Numbered from the stretch's first letter, positions 1 to 14,124 are shown. The stretch: DNA of 64,000 nt from Trichobilharzia szidati (GCA_944472155.2 OX235279.1:141208920-141272919); one strand, 5' to 3'. The notes: generated by a model from the sequence alone, not told the origin. Program-made: numbers and translations.

Positions 1-581
1 AGCCGACTTGTCAGCCTGAGACCGAGCACTTCGGTCCAATCAATCGACGAGAAAATCTAAAATTCATTTGAAGTAAGTAATAGTAATAATTAACTATTAA
101 ACTTGGATGTGTGGAACAGAGTCCAGATTTGCAATCCAGTTATCCCCTTATCTCACTTGTGTGCACCCGAGTCTGGTTTGTTAAAATAAGTTTTGGCGTC
201 AGTTTTCACTAAGGCTTACACCTTACTTAATGTGAAGATGTCACGGTTGTTAATGTAAACAACCAGGTGATTTGCTAGAATGTTTCTGTAGGAATATTTG
301 AAAGCTTTAGACAGCTGTAAAAACATTGCACTGAGATCTGTTGATCTGAACCACATGTTATATTTATGTGCCACGATTTCAATAGCCTCATCACACATGT
401 GTGACTTAAAAGAATTTACATGGAAAAATGAAAAAAGTTTTAAAATTGAAAAAACGGAAACAAAAGAAGAAGACAGAACTGATAGTCGAAATAGCAGTGC
501 ACCAGTGTTACATGAACCTTAGTCCGACTGCCTTAACATAACAGAGGAGGATTAATGTGATTGTAGCCGACAGTTGTGCGT
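1..581. other. Anonymous AT-rich DNA
   Basis: I see no coding region or recognisable repeat. The short open frames near 220-520 have no family-like motifs and look like chance openings in AT-rich sequence. Confidence 0.5.
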
Positions 582-712
582 CAGAATTAATGCTGGTGAA
601 GAGGAAAGGTTGGGCATGAGGCTAGCAACTCCATCCTGTAAAATAAACACTGCTACAGAAACTTCAAGCCAATAGCTTGAAGCCCTATGTTCCACTGGGG
701 AACGTGAAGGGG
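582..712 (+). repeat. SINE family A, body only (5'-truncated)
   Basis: This stretch matches the body of the tRNA-headed repeat seen again near 9.9, 20.9 and 49.4 kb. Shared landmarks are 'aggttgggcatgaggctagc', 'aaataaacactgctacag' and 'ccctatgttccactgggg'. The tRNA-like head is missing, so the copy begins at 'aattaatgctggtgaa'. 5' truncation of this kind is what reverse transcription of an RNA copy produces. It encodes no protein. Confidence 0.8.
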
Positions 713-3700
713 AAAAAAAGCTGACAGTTTAAGGTCCAATTCCACCTAAAAAATCCCACATATATTTTGGTAGAAACATTATCATTGTGTTAGATGAAAT
801 TCCTACTTCTTGCACAAGTGCCACCTGTTAAAGAAAAGGGGATTTAGAGAAAATTCAATCGATAACTGACCACGCGGTCTTAAATACTGTAATGCATTTT
901 CTTGATTTGTTAGAAGAAATCGACATTCTAGGATTTTGTTGTTGCTAAGTAGATTGATTTGGCTTCATATTTTTGTCACAAAACAGTATCAGATAAAAAC
1001 TCATTGAAAGCCCAGAAACAATGGAATGTGTTTCGTGATAGTTTAGAGCTCTTCCATCATGTGCACGCATTCTATCTAGAAAGGTTAAATGCATAACTCT
1101 CAGATTACTAGGTAAGCTTTTACAGCGACTAGCATGGAACCCAACCTTTATTAACTCGTGACGTAGTGCCATTGTCATTTAGTGTCATCAGCAAGTACTC
1201 ACTCTGAATTAATGAACGCAGTTGGTTGTGGCTTATCATGAGAACATCGGCAAATTCACATCAAACACAGCTCCTAATGCACGACCAACTGAAATCAGAC
1301 AGTATGGTGTGTAGATATTCATCAACCTCTATAAGCCTATGTATACAGTATGATTCAGTTACTAATTGGTGTTCTGGTCAGTGTCGGTTCAAGACAAAAC
1401 TTAACGGCATTTGTTCTGCATTGCTGTCTAATCGATGCCATAAAATGCCTTAATTAGCCGGTGTTTACTGTGTTAATGAAGTTGTGAAAAAAGTAAAAGT
1501 GATACAGGTTGCTTACGCCTAAGAAACTCGTCAGCGAACAGATAAATCCAAAAGTTTTCTGCGCCGTGGTAAATTCCTTCACTACATCACTTAATATGTC
1601 ATTAATAAAACGGGTTAAATTATCTTTCAGCCGTCTTTTCTCGATATTGTTCAATGTGTTTCATGATCACTGACATGTACCTCGAAGCTTTTAACTTTGC
1701 CTATCCAAAAGAATAAAACACTAATTTTCACAGCACCGTTTTACAAAATTTACTTCACTGTTCTCTTCTCGTTTCATTATTCAACTAGTATAGTAGTGTT
1801 TAAATAATTAAATAAATATCTAACCTTAGGAGCAATTAAAAAGAGTCGAATCTCCCAACAAAACTACTGATAGGGTAATGAAAACCTTTGCTATATTTCA
1901 AAGACAAATTTCTACAACAAATACCTATCTAAGGAATTGCTTTACGTAAACCTTGAATTCAGATAGTGACCTAGCTGCAGACATCCCTGAAAGAGGGATC
2001 TTACAATCCCCGAAATGGATATTCGTCACAGCATCTCTGAGAGTGGTGTTTTCTAGTTGATCATTACTTTTTAGTAGCTTGAAGAACGATATTTCTAAAC
2101 TGTCCAATTGTGCGTATGTTTGCTGGTTCTACCTGATCTTATGAAACTAGATACACCAGCTGTTTAACACAGACCTTGTTAAAAAGTGTGTAAGAACACT
2201 GACCTATGTCATTGAGAAGAATTTGAAGTACGGCTACAAGTAGCGCAAAAACTGTACATCTAGTCAACACTGGTCACTTTATCTTTTTCATCTGAAGCTA
2301 TAATATCCATCTTATCTGTATTCCTGAATTTTCAGCTATCAAACTGAAAAGACTAGAACTGTGTATATAAAAGAAACTTATTCAACCACTCGTTCTCTTC
2401 TCGTCATAATTCGCTTGCGTTAACACAAATAAATTATTTCTACTTCTTACACAACATTACCTTTCTATGCTGTTTTTTAATAGCGATCCATTTCGTCAGC
2501 ATCTCACCATATTACTCAATTCCTTATCCATATTACTCATCTTTAATACAATTCCACTGTATTTTCATAAGCACTTACTAATCTTACCAGCATTGTATTC
2601 ATTTTTGTAGTTGCGTTTTATTTTAGCTATCCAATAAATCTATGAAAAAATTGAGTATAATTGCGCTTTTACAGCAGTGGTAAATGAAATCACAGAAAAG
2701 AGTCTTTTCGCTTCACGTGTTTTCTTTTTCTAAATGACTAAAAATAAGACTTATTTTCTCAGTCTCTGTACCCTTATTAAACTAGTCAAATTAACTTTTA
2801 ACTTTCATAGAAAATAATTCGGTAACAAACTGTTGGTTTTATGTCTCTGTCTTATATATAGTAGAAAGCTTTTATAACAGACAGTATCGTCCATTTATTT
2901 CACTATACCACACACATTAATTAAACTGTTCACACTATATATATCTTTGAATACTGCTCTTGTTTCAGAAAAACGTTAAATGCGTAAGAGTATCGGATAA
3001 ACCTGTGATGTCAAACAATTTCTCTTCACTAGACAGGACACCGTCTACCATAAGCATTTAAAAGACACAAGACGCATGTTTATAGAAGTCTGGATTACCA
3101 CTGTGTACCCATCTTTACTGAAGACCTGCAGCTTGACCGCTTATTATGACAAAAAGCAGTGGTGTAGTGCTAGGTAGCTACATTTAACTGATAACAAGCG
3201 GCATTCTTTGTTCACACCTGTGGATAATCCCAGTGTTTTTCATGCAAAACAGGCAGTCTGAATCTTTGTTGGATTTCACAATGTCGAACAAACGAAGTTT
3301 CCATCAGTAATTTTTAATATTACTTGGCACATTGTTAAATTTAGAGTTAAAGGAAAAACTTTTTGGGAGAACATAGAAAACGCATTCAAAAACACACATC
3401 CAGGATGAAGTGACTTACTATTTTGCTTGATGTGGACAAGAACATGATTCCGCATCAGTTCTCTCACCCTTATTTGGTAGTTTCACAAGGTAGCCTTTCT
3501 CCCAATCCATTTTCTCAATGGAACTACGTGGTGTCTCTGACTCTGATTTGATAGCTGCAGTTGCTTAAACAAGTAGCTGCAGCCACCAAATTTTTCCAGT
3601 TGAGTTTGCATAAATAAGCTCCCTACACTTCCTACCTTTGTTTATCCTGTCACTGTCACCATATTCCCTATCAAAAGCATATTTCGTTTTGTGTTTCACA

Positions 3701-6700
3701 GTTTAATAATAAGCCATATGTTTCATAATTTGTTACGAGGTAGCTGGTTGAGGAGTCCAGTTTACGAGTTTTGTCCCACATTTATCCGCAACCTAATGAA
3801 TTATTGTGTTCGTTCTGAGACATGAGCGATGCATACAATGTTCTAAATGTCAGGCATTTGTCCACTAGACTACAAAACTTTTAGGTGGTGTTTTATTCAA
3901 ATTTTTGTCTTCCCTTTCTGATAGTAAGTCTACTTACGGTTCGGCGCAATGAAAAAAACACGCAATTTGCGCTTTAAGTCATACTAATTTGTTTTTTTTT
4001 GTATATCATCATCATATATCGGCAATAGCTTCTGATTCACACAAATGAACTAATTTCTTTTAACCTCATTCTTAATACATATCTGCGTCAAACTTTCACG
4101 TTATTAGGTATTTAGTGATATGATATTGGATCAAATTTCACTGGAGAAATTTGATACATCCGGTGTTAATGATCAGTTAACTATAAGTGGCATTCACAAT
4201 GGACTTTTACTTCTCACTTCAGTATAATTAACTACGCGAGCAGCGTAACTTAAAAAACACAACACTTAAGAAAGATATATTCAAAATGTTCACAGAATAA
4301 ACGGCATCAGCTGCAAAAAATGCATCAGTCAGGCCATGAACACTGATCATTTTTCTAGGAATAGAAAATCACGGTATTTTGCAATTCACAGGGACAACTA
4401 TGGACACAAAGTCATCTTCTTTTCAACTTTTACTGCTAATGTCACTGTCTAGAATGATAATGAAGACTTCACAGTTCAGTAACAACAACAAAAGTATGAG
4501 GAGCATTCAAGTTAGCTGTGAAGTTGTCTACTACATTCCTTTAACTTGGTCGCCTGTTTTAGCAAAGATAAGGAAGACAAGTGTACTGATGGTCAGAAAT
4601 TTATCATACTGAAGGAGTTATAAAAGATAATTAACTGTTCTTACTAAAAAGAAATCCTACATATCGCACACATCTCCATGTTTATTGCCAACTAACCTAG
4701 ACGTTTCGCTTAGATATCAATAATCACATTGATGACCATTCATAAAGATTTATTTAGTTGTAATTTACAAATGAATAATTCATTGTCATTCCACTTCTTC
4801 TAATTTTAAATTGACTTTGGATAAGCCGTGAATAAATTACATTATCTTATTACCGAGATTATAAAGCATTTAATGTTGATTAGACGGAGATGAATAATAG
4901 GTCCTAACGACAACAGATTTACTGGTTAATTCAAATTGATAGTTCAATGGTCATTCATTTTTCCCTGAAATACAGCTGTGTAAAGAGCAAGAAACACTAA
5001 TTTCAATTTGTGGTTTAAAATGCTCACATAAAACGACACACTTTGCCAAACACATACATAAACACTCGGAAATACTTGGTAGTCTTAGAAGAAGAGAAAT
5101 ACATCAGGAACATTTTATCTGTAATAGATTGATCAGCAATACTACACAGAAAAACTGAAGTTTAAAAGAGAACAGACATAGATGTTACACAATAGCTATG
5201 TCAGTGGCTGAAAGTTGATTGCCAGTAGTAAGGTTAACAAATGTTTATTAAATGAGAAGATAAAATAAGCCACAGTCTTGAAGTCAGACTAGAAGTTGAA
5301 CTAAGCGAGATCAAATGGAGATAATAATACTATGTTATTGCTAAATATCGAACTTATATATTTCTTCTGAGAGATTAAAAGCAACTTTTTCGGTGTCCCT
5401 TTCACTTATTCGAAAACTCTTTTTCCAGAATGCTGAATTCGGCTAATTCGGTTTTTCGTGCTGAAAGAGGAATTTGAGCAGCCATAGACTCTTAAGTACT
5501 TTATCTTAACACAAAGGATGACAGGTAGCTGTTCCATCCATCTTTCCCGCATCTTTTAAGCACAAACTGATCACTTTCAGTAACTTCCTGACATGTGCAT
5601 GCAAGTTGAAAGAAACAAGAAAAATGATGTATATACTTTTGACTGTTGTAGCAAAAGTTGTTTGATAATGTTCGGCTGCTCCAATATTTGTGGTGTTTTT
5701 GAATTTTACCATTCATGTTATGCTGAAAGCGAAACTTTGATTCAATAAACAGTAATTTGAAATTTGCAGTCTTTCTTCCTCCTTGCTTAGAGATGAACGT
5801 CTAATGGTACTGATTGTTCTACGAAAAATTTTCAACACTAACGGATTCTGTATTCAAAGTTAATCTTAAAATTCTTAAGAAATAATATTTTAAACTGTAT
5901 TACTTCTATTGTATTTAGCTTTTAACGATCACAAAAGAGAAAGTGTTTGCAAGCTTTTATCGTCGCTGAACAAACAGAAAAAAGCCAGAAATTTCATCTG
6001 TCAGAAATGCGTAGTATTTTTTCCGAGCTTCTCACATTCAACAGCAGCAGAAATTGAACCAAATGGAATTACAGACCTTTTATTAACAAAAATTTAAATA
6101 CATTTTTCGCAAAATTTCTAACTTATTAGGAAAGACAGCATCTTGCTTCAAAACAATGTATTCATAAATACTAGCAATGCTTGTCTTCAACCTGGACTAC
6201 AAATGTTCACAAGAGTCACTGTAATCAAAGTGAACTTTTGATGCAAAAAAATATGGGGGAAATTAATGAACAATTATATACATATATGAATAGTGTACAC
6301 GCAATGGTAATAAGATTTTTTTGTATTTTGCTGGAAATATTATCTAAAAAGAAAATTTCTCATTGTGTGTAAATTGTTGAAGTATAATCGTAATTAATTT
6401 GATCTATTCCACAGTGCACAAACTTCTCACAGACATCAAAATTAATGGTGTAATTTATTAAACAGTCTTGAACTGAAGGTTAAATTGAGGTAAATTAAAA
6501 ATCTCAACCAGGATTGGGTTTAAAACATGCTGCTCTGATGACTTTTCCATTCCGTCATTCATAAGGATCACGGTTTACTATCAATATATAGATGAAAGAC
6601 GCCTTACCGGTCAGCATTTACTCACATTCCAGAGTAAGTGAAATTAAAATACATTATTGACATGATGGTGAAGTTGACAGGTATTCCTCATTAAATGTCA

Positions 6701-7241
6701 TTTAAATTACATATGTAAGCTTAAGTGAACAGTATTCACTGCATGCAGGCATCTAGTGGCTATCTAAATTCACAGAAAATATGGGTAACATTGCATTCGG
6801 GTTTGTGGGACTGAGTTTCTACCCTCATATTCACTTATGGTGTTTCACTTTTCGACTGGCAAGTTTGCTTGGAAAGTTTTAGTTTAATGTACATAGAAAT
6901 CTCTGTGTAAACAGTACTACTAGTTGCCTTTACCACCTGACTGATTATAGTTGTCAAGTTCAGCATCAATTATGACAAGTATGACTAGAAGTTATGATAA
7001 TTAGGTAAATTACGTATTGCAAGATGTCTCCACGTGCACTGTGAACTGTGTACTGTCACTTGTTACTTTGTACCACATCATATTTTATGTCGATTTAAGT
7101 CTTACAGATTAATAAATGTAATTGTCTTGCTTTTCCTACTTTACAAATCACAGTCACTGTGAACCGTTATTAAGTCCTGTATCATATCTCATTATTTGAT
7201 TAAACTGATGTTCACAATTTGTACTGTGCACTGATCAAGTG
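713..7241. other. Anonymous AT-rich DNA
   Basis: No family-like protein, tRNA-like head or internally repeated unit was recognised in this 6.5-kb stretch. Open frames of 60-77 codons lie on both strands and none carries a conserved motif. It could be intron or intergenic DNA of the host. Confidence 0.45.
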
Positions 7242-7436
7242 GTGTGTATCGGTGGCACAGTGGTTAGGACTCTCGCCGACCATGCACATGGTCCGGGGTT
7301 CGATCCCCTGCCGGCGCACACCCGATATCTATGGTCGGCCTGAATTTGGGCTACCGATATCCATGCTGAAAATTCCATACTTGTACTGAAAATACGGTGT
7401 GGAATCAAGCTGTAAATAAAAAAAAATAAAAAAATT
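7242..7436 (+). repeat. tRNA-derived SINE, head A with body 2
   Basis: The 5' end is tRNA-like. It has an A-box-like 'tggcacagtggttaggac' and a B-box-like 'ggttcgatccc', spaced as in an internal RNA polymerase III promoter. The body that follows differs from the other family A copies and ends in a hairpin whose arms are 'attccatac' and 'gtgtggaat'. An A-rich tail closes the copy at about 7410-7436. The same head and body recur, inverted, at 61391-61566. Head, body and A-tail together fit a SINE mobilised by another element's reverse transcriptase. Confidence 0.85.
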
Positions 7437-9534
7437 TCATGATGAAAGACAGTGAGATATTACACTCCTAATTAATACCCTGAAAGATAGATCATTACCT
7501 CAGCTGATGTCTTCTACTTAAAGCATATTTCATGCTTTAGGATTAAGAAGAACTATTTACTAAGGAAATCATATTTTGAGTTCACTTTTTGACCTCTTCA
7601 GTGAGTTAAATAAAATGAAACACTACCTGTCTAACCACAACGACTTACTTACAGAGTAATCTACATAATAATGCATCGCTTGTCGTTATATTGCTGTTTA
7701 ATTACTGTTTCAAGCAGTTATTCGGCTAAATACAGAGATATTTGATTTCTGTAAACAGATGTACTGGTTATGAAGTTACGCTGAAATCTTGGAGTTGGCT
7801 ACCAGAAGAAAAAAGGAAGTTACTTTCTCATTGAAACAATTAAGTCTTGCCAGATTTATAAGTATTATACAAGTTGAACATGCTGATGTGTGAGTAACAA
7901 AATGCCTTTATGAAAGAAAAGATTTAAGAACGAGGTTGATTAATCTTACTTTATTGTATTTATTATACCCGCTATGTATTTACACAAAGCTAAAACACGC
8001 GTATTCAGAAAACTTTATTTAAAATTGTCTCATTGTCAAGTGACGGGCTCTAAAATAGGATTTACATTCTTACAAGTTCTTTGAATCGGTTTATTTCATA
8101 TGCAATCCAAATACCTTTGGCGATTTTCGAAAACGTTAAGGAACTTCGTATTTATCTATCTGAGTGCTTCACAAAACAATATGTATCACAGACACTGAAC
8201 CGAATTCACTGCCAAAAATCTGCGCATTAGGACACCTAGTAATGTTACATTTATTATCTCAGTTTTTAGATGATTTAGCGAATATGTTTTTATGCTCCTT
8301 AAAATATTTCTTCATCTAAATTTTCCTTTATCAATGCAATATGATGTATTTCTTACCACTATCAGAGTAAAGATTTCCACTTCAGTCTAGATGTCATCTT
8401 CAAGACGAATTAAAAGCGCATATAGTTATTAAGGAAATGCAAGACTGAACGGCATATTTACCTGTCGCCCACAAAACTGTCCATTAAAATCTGCGTATTG
8501 TTCACCCAACTAATTACAAAAACACTCGCATTCATCTACAGTGACCACTAACAGATGAATGCAAATACGATCTTTTTAAAGAGATAAAATTATCGCTAAT
8601 TAACATTAAGTAGAATATTACAAGTAGGCCCCGTAATGTATCATTAGAAATGAACAACCCACTGTTATAACACCTCTGTGCATACATTAACATAACTGCT
8701 TGTCTATTTACTTTTTCAGCTGAAAAAAGTAGAGAGGACATTAATAACTAAATATGTAATTCAATACTAATGTCTTTTCTTTCTTTTTCTTTCATCAGTC
8801 TATTATCTGATCTCTCTCTCTCTGTTTAAACAGTATCACGTCTGCCAGAAGTATCTGTATCATTTTCAAGTTAGTAATAATTTTTTACTTGCATTAAAAG
8901 CTTACCATTTTTTTTATTCTACCGTCCTCGCGTAATCTCTACTAATGGCTGAAACTGTGAAAGTGTAGAATGAGTACAGAATGTTAGAATATTTCTAAAG
9001 ACGGTGAAGAGGGGTAGGAAGGTCAATGAATTATCTAATACAAGATATATGTTCTACATTAAATAAATTCAAAGTTTATAAACTTGGAACTAACGTCGTA
9101 ACAATATTTTCAAAGTACCATAGATAAAGATACATTAACGAGTAGAACAGAAGAAATGAAAATTATTAAAGTGATGAACATTCTGTCTTTCCTATAGACG
9201 AAAATTATTAGAAATGTGATCTGTGGAAAATAAGATTCAAAAATATGAGAAAGTAGGTTTATACACATGTTATTTAGTGCTTTTATACATAAAATCCTAC
9301 ACTACATATTAATATCCTCAGTGATCATAATTTCATTTTGTTAGGAGAAAAAATGTTTATTAGATGAGAGAATTTTATACAGTTTTTATTTATTTTGAAG
9401 AAAATTATCATCAGTGTTATAAGTAGTTACAGCAACTTCCTATCAATAAACAACTACTTCGGATTAATGGAGTAAGAAAGAATCTCAGTAATCCGAAGAG
9501 ACTCGTATTGGTTAAATATCAAAAACTAAGTTGT
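7437..9534. other. Anonymous AT-rich DNA
   Basis: Nothing was recognised apart from short low-complexity runs, for example a (TC)n tract near 8810. No coding or RNA signal is supported. Confidence 0.45.
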
Positions 9535-9612
9535 ATTTGATACAAAAATAGAATTAGGCCATTGTGATAGAATACAATTTCATAATATGATAACTTTATT
9601 AATCTATGTTGT
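9535..9612 (+). repeat. Short dispersed repeat, copy 1 of 3
   Basis: The pattern 'gccattgtgatagaata' followed by 'attcata...ataaactttatt' resembles stretches at 11282-11352 and 32625-32695. The similarity is loose, and I cannot say which element it derives from. Confidence 0.3.
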
Positions 9613-9794
9613 GAAGATTATTCCATACCTTTTTTAAAGTGTTTTGACATAATTAAATATACTGGAGTGTATATCAAAAATAGATGTTTTCAATGAACTA
9701 CACTTCATGAGAAATAGTCCTACTGTTTTTACAGAATCACCCAAATTGAAATAGTATTTCAGTTTCGTCAGACTTCCTTCTAGTTATGAAATTT

Positions 9795-9871
9795 AATGTC
9801 AATGTCAGAAGATTTGATGCAGTTGAAAGGAAGCCCTGGACGTAGGTTTCGTGATCGTTGACACTTTTTAC
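9795..9871 (-). repeat. SINE family B, 3' part, split by an insertion
   Basis: On the minus strand this matches the 3' body of the family B repeat at 21.2 and 21.6 kb, including 'gaaacctaggtccaaggc' with changes. The tRNA-like half of the same element lies at 10124-10205. The interval between is filled by a family A SINE, so the family B element was there first. Confidence 0.65.
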
Positions 9872-9897
9872 CAAAAGTATATTCGGTCACCCAGTTT

Positions 9898-10123
9898 TTT
9901 TTCCTTCACGTTCCCAGTGGAACATAGGGCTTCAAGCCAGTGGCTTGAAGTTTCTGTAGCAGTGTTTATTTTACAGGATGGAGTTGCTAGCCTCATGCCC
10001 AACCTTTCCTCTTTACCAGCATTATTTCTGGCTTAGCGAGGTTTGGGAGTGCGTCGGCCGGGGATCGGTCCCCGGACCATGTGCATGGTCGGGGAGCGTC
10101 CTAACTGCTGTGCCACCGACGCA
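9898..10123 (-). repeat. tRNA-derived SINE, head A with body 1
   Basis: This is a minus-strand copy with a complete tRNA-like head at its high-coordinate end. The B-box-like stretch lies near 10060 and the 'gcgtcggtggcacagcagtt' A-box region near 10095-10122. The body runs down to the 'ccttcacgttcccagtgg' end near 9900. A T-rich run (A-rich on the sense strand) sits at its 3' boundary. It interrupts a family B SINE. Confidence 0.85.
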
Positions 10124-10205
10124 TGCGTCATCCAGTGCTAGAATAAAAAACTTTAACACTGAGCTGTTCAGGTTCCTGGTCGAATTTGTAGGACTGTAGT
10201 GAATA
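10124..10205 (-). repeat. SINE family B, tRNA-like half, split by an insertion
   Basis: Read on the plus strand, 'gcgtcatccagtgct', 'cactgagctgttcagg' and 'tgtaggactgtag' match the minus-strand family B copy at 21320-21400. It is the continuation of 9795-9871 across the family A insertion. Confidence 0.65.
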
Positions 10206-13200
10206 CATCTATAAGTCACTAGTGGGTAACCAGTGTCTACTGATAAATGTGTAATCACCTGGGGTGAATATTATCTCTTAAATAGAATTTTATGACATGA
10301 ATGCGAACAGGATTCTTCTGAAGTTTCTTGATCTTAAAGCATGATATTTAGTCTTTCAATGGATATTTTTAATAAAGTTGTTAAAGTCAGTTGCAGTGCT
10401 TGCGTATAGGAAAAACGTATAGGAAAAACCGTTTCTAGCTCATGATCAGAATGACGACTGTTCGGTTTTCTCAGAGCTATACTATCTAGTAGTGAACGTT
10501 TAACCACAGACCGAATTCACCACTACTTACCTCTCTGGGATTTCCACTGAAATGTTTGTAATCCAATACAGACAGTATCAGGTATGTTGAGGTCACTGCA
10601 AACCTCAACATAAGTTCAATCAAACTAGTCAGTTATTGATAAGACGCGTGTACAACTCTTAAGGATTGCACGCCGTGTAGGCACAAATATCATGCTGAAG
10701 AATGATGGTCTTCGTTTGAATTTAACTTTCTAAGGTGAGAGTAGAAGCTGGCGTTTAGAAAAAACTTCAAACAGAAATGTAAGAAACAAAATACATAAGT
10801 AGAGTGAAGAAGGAAGACACAGTTATATGCTTTGACAGTACTTTTCATGAACAAGTCCAAAGTGACATTTGATGTTGAATATTATATAAAGATTTGTAAA
10901 ATGTGTATAAAAAGTTCAAATAAATTATTACAATAATGGCAACAAACCCTCCATGTAGCATACTTCTTCCGTATTAAACACTGTGTAGTATCCTTAAAAT
11001 AGATTTATTGAGCATTCAGTTATTCAGCAAAATTGTGCAAGTCTTACAAATCTAAGTTTAAGAAATCTTTTGATGGTTTAATCTGAATAAAACACAGATG
11101 AGATGAAGAATAGAATCTGGTGTGAATTCAAACTTCTAATGCATCAAAAACTAATGCCCCGTACTGTATCAGAGTAAGAGCAGTGATTGTATCTTGCACA
11201 CACTGTCTCAATAAATTTTCACTAAAATCTTTCGGAGGCAAAATAAGACAATAAAACGTTACATTAACGGAAATTGGGATCATTAATGTAAGTGTAGAGC
11301 TTGGACACTGTGACAGAATGTAATTCCATATTTGAAATAAACTTATCGAATATCGAATAAGATAGGGAACACCATTTTCAGTGATCATGAAATTCCAGAA
11401 TTATCCAGTCTGTTGTATTTACATGTTGTTTCGCATATCACTCGAGAACTATTTTGAAGTGAATTCTTGAGAGCAAAAAGACATTCAATTCTCAAATGAA
11501 AACGAAGTCATTATAGGAAAAATTATTTGCATATCAAAAATCCATAACAGTGAGCTTATGTCGTACAGAGAATTGGATACGCGTGGCCAGCATGAAAAGA
11601 TGTATTTAGGAGATGATAATTCTACCTAAGTGTCATTTAACTGAACATTGCTTCTTGAATATTTATCAATTTCAACCAAGTTTCATTCTTTTTATATTGC
11701 AAAAGCTTTACCTGAAATTTTCTGACGAATATATTTCTCTTTACGTTTGGTTTACCTTAAAAAGGAAAAAGAGTTAATCCAGATTGCATGAAAATTCTGT
11801 ATCACAACAGGACTAAATAATCATGTCTCCAAATATTATTCTTAATCTATCTAGTTGTGCAGTCACACTATTAATCACTTCCTAATGAATAAGAAATGCC
11901 GCTTCAGAGAGCTTTGACAGTCAGTTTATCTTCTTGGCCTTTATATAACCTAAATCTTCAAATAGTAACATTTCCTGCGGACTTTGTCGTCAGAGAATGA
12001 TTTATGGAACATATATCTACATAATAGAACTCTTATTAAATGCAAAATACTAAGTTAATTGTTAGCCATTTACCACTTCACTGAAGGCTGTAAACTACTA
12101 GTGCTAAGATATTTGTAATGAAGTTGTGGATATAGTTAGTTTGGCTAGCCAAAAAACTTCACGCTTTAGATGCAATACAAGATACATAGAATCTCATAAT
12201 ATGCTAGGAATAAAAATGTAATTATGTGAGTTAGCGGTTCAAGACTTGGGGCTGAGCCATTTAAACAAATTAGGACAAACGTGTCCGAATTCTAGTTCAC
12301 TCATCAATGGCTTTACATGTGTTACACTATCAGCGAATTTTGTGTATAAGTTGTACAGGAATTTATACTAGTTTTGAGAGATTATATACTGGTGGATGAA
12401 ATGTGCAGTTGGAAACCAGTAGTGGGTCAATCCCTGAATACCGTTGGTGGGTGCTTTGGTGCTTAAATCAGTTTAATCCGATTAGTGAAAGATAGCAACT
12501 GATGTAAAAGATCTTCAGATACATATGTTGATCGATATGTTTGTCTTTTCACTGCCTGATTTGCAGAACTGACGCCATCTTGATATCTACATCACACTGT
12601 GGTTTCACTGTTTTTGCTTTCGTAAGAATTTTACCTTGGACTGTACATCTACAAATACCCTACTAAATAAATTGGGTTCTTTCACACAGGATTTTTATTC
12701 ACTTACAAAATGTTACCTTTCGACATATTAACAATCAGCTTTTTGCATCTCAGAAATAGTTAAGTCAGAATCTATACAATAAAACTGAGGATGAAATAGG
12801 AAAATTACTTAAATTGTTACACATATAAGAAGTGAAAAAGACTAAACATTCATTTTTAAAGCAAGCGAATAGTGAGTTGATAGTTTAAACGGGAGAATTT
12901 TTTTTCCGATAGCTATTTCTGGCTTTATTAACACTTAAAAAGTGTTTGATGATGTCATAGCAGAAATATAAAACCAAACCTGCGTAAAGCACTTATGAAC
13001 AAATGCGCAAACTATGTACCAGCAACAACCACACTATAAACAAAATCAGTTTACTCCTGTTTACTCCTAAATTGAACTAGTGATAATTACGCTGAATAGT
13101 GGCTGATACGCTAGATGGTGGATTTCAGGAGGGTTTTCTGCATCAGTCACTGGATAAGCGTTTGAGAAAAATCAGTCGCTTCATAGTAAAAGATTTTTCA

Positions 13201-13328
13201 TTTTAGAGTTTCTAAGCATGTTTAAGGAAACGTCAAAAAAGCAGATAAATCTGAAGTAGAATGTTCGCCAGTCACTCAAGTGGTTCTGTTTCGACTCCCA
13301 GAAGACGCACTACTAAACCACCTAGCCA
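10206..13328. other. Anonymous AT-rich DNA with a short repeat trace
   Basis: No gene is supported. A second loose copy of the short dispersed repeat lies at about 11282-11352 ('ggacactgtgacagaatg' and following). The 86-codon minus-strand frame over it has no family-like motif. Confidence 0.4.
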
Positions 13329-13432
13329 ATATTAAGCCAGTAAAAGAGGGACGTTCGGGCATGAGGTTAGTGACCGCTTCCTGTGTAAACTCCAAAGCCT
13401 AAATCTTGAAGCCCTACATTCAACCCGAAATA
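13329..13432 (+). repeat. SINE family A, degraded body
   Basis: The stretch keeps 'gggcatgaggttagtgacc', 'tcttgaagccctacattc' and neighbouring blocks of the family A body, in the right order but with many substitutions. It has no tRNA head. It is an older copy than those at 9.9 or 49.4 kb. Confidence 0.6.
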
Positions 13433-14124
13433 CAAGACAATGGAGGAAAGAAGCCCAAGAATAGTCAACAGTCAGCTGGCATATCAATGTGGAACCCATA
13501 ACTTATGTCGTATCCAGTTCAGTATACTGATCAGACTGTAAGGGGTTGGTTGTACTTCAACAGCAAACATCGACTGACACAAAAGATAACAAATATACCA
13601 GCGTATTAGGAAGAACAAGATAAAAGAAAAAGAAAAATAGGAGCAGAGATTAAGATTTCAAAATTGGCATGAGATTACTACAAAAGCTTTAACCGAATAA
13701 ATTCGAGGAAACATGGTGAAAACATTCAAGGTGCACTACAAGACCACTCCTAACTTTCCGTCCAACTCACTTTTATTTAAACTTAAATCGCTCATCAAAC
13801 AAAATGACAGCTGTGCAGAGAACAGAACATTTCATGCTGCTTGAATGCATTCAGATTCATTCTATGTTCAACTTGAACATTACTCATTCATTAGTTACCT
13901 TACTGATCAGTAGTGATACGAAAATATCTACTATCAATTGCCTGTAACTTCTTTAAGTTAATCATATCTGACAGATATCTCTCATAGTAAAAAAGGATAA
14001 AATGGGATGTTGCTGAGTACAGACATGCTTCGGAGCTGGATGAACTACACCTAAGTATGTAAGAGAAAACCACAATACTTAAAAGTGAAACAGACTTAAA
14101 ATAAAAAACAATTAGTCCCTTTGG
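13433..14124. other. Anonymous AT-rich DNA
   Basis: No gene or recognised repeat is visible. The 80-codon minus-strand frame at 13900-14142 shows no conserved motif. Confidence 0.4.

Noticed and set aside
7330..7420. Possible hammerhead in the body of the head A/body 2 SINE
   Set aside because: The hairpin and an AUC triplet are there, but the CUGAUGA strand is absent, one extra A breaks the GAAA/helix III junction, and helix I does not pair.
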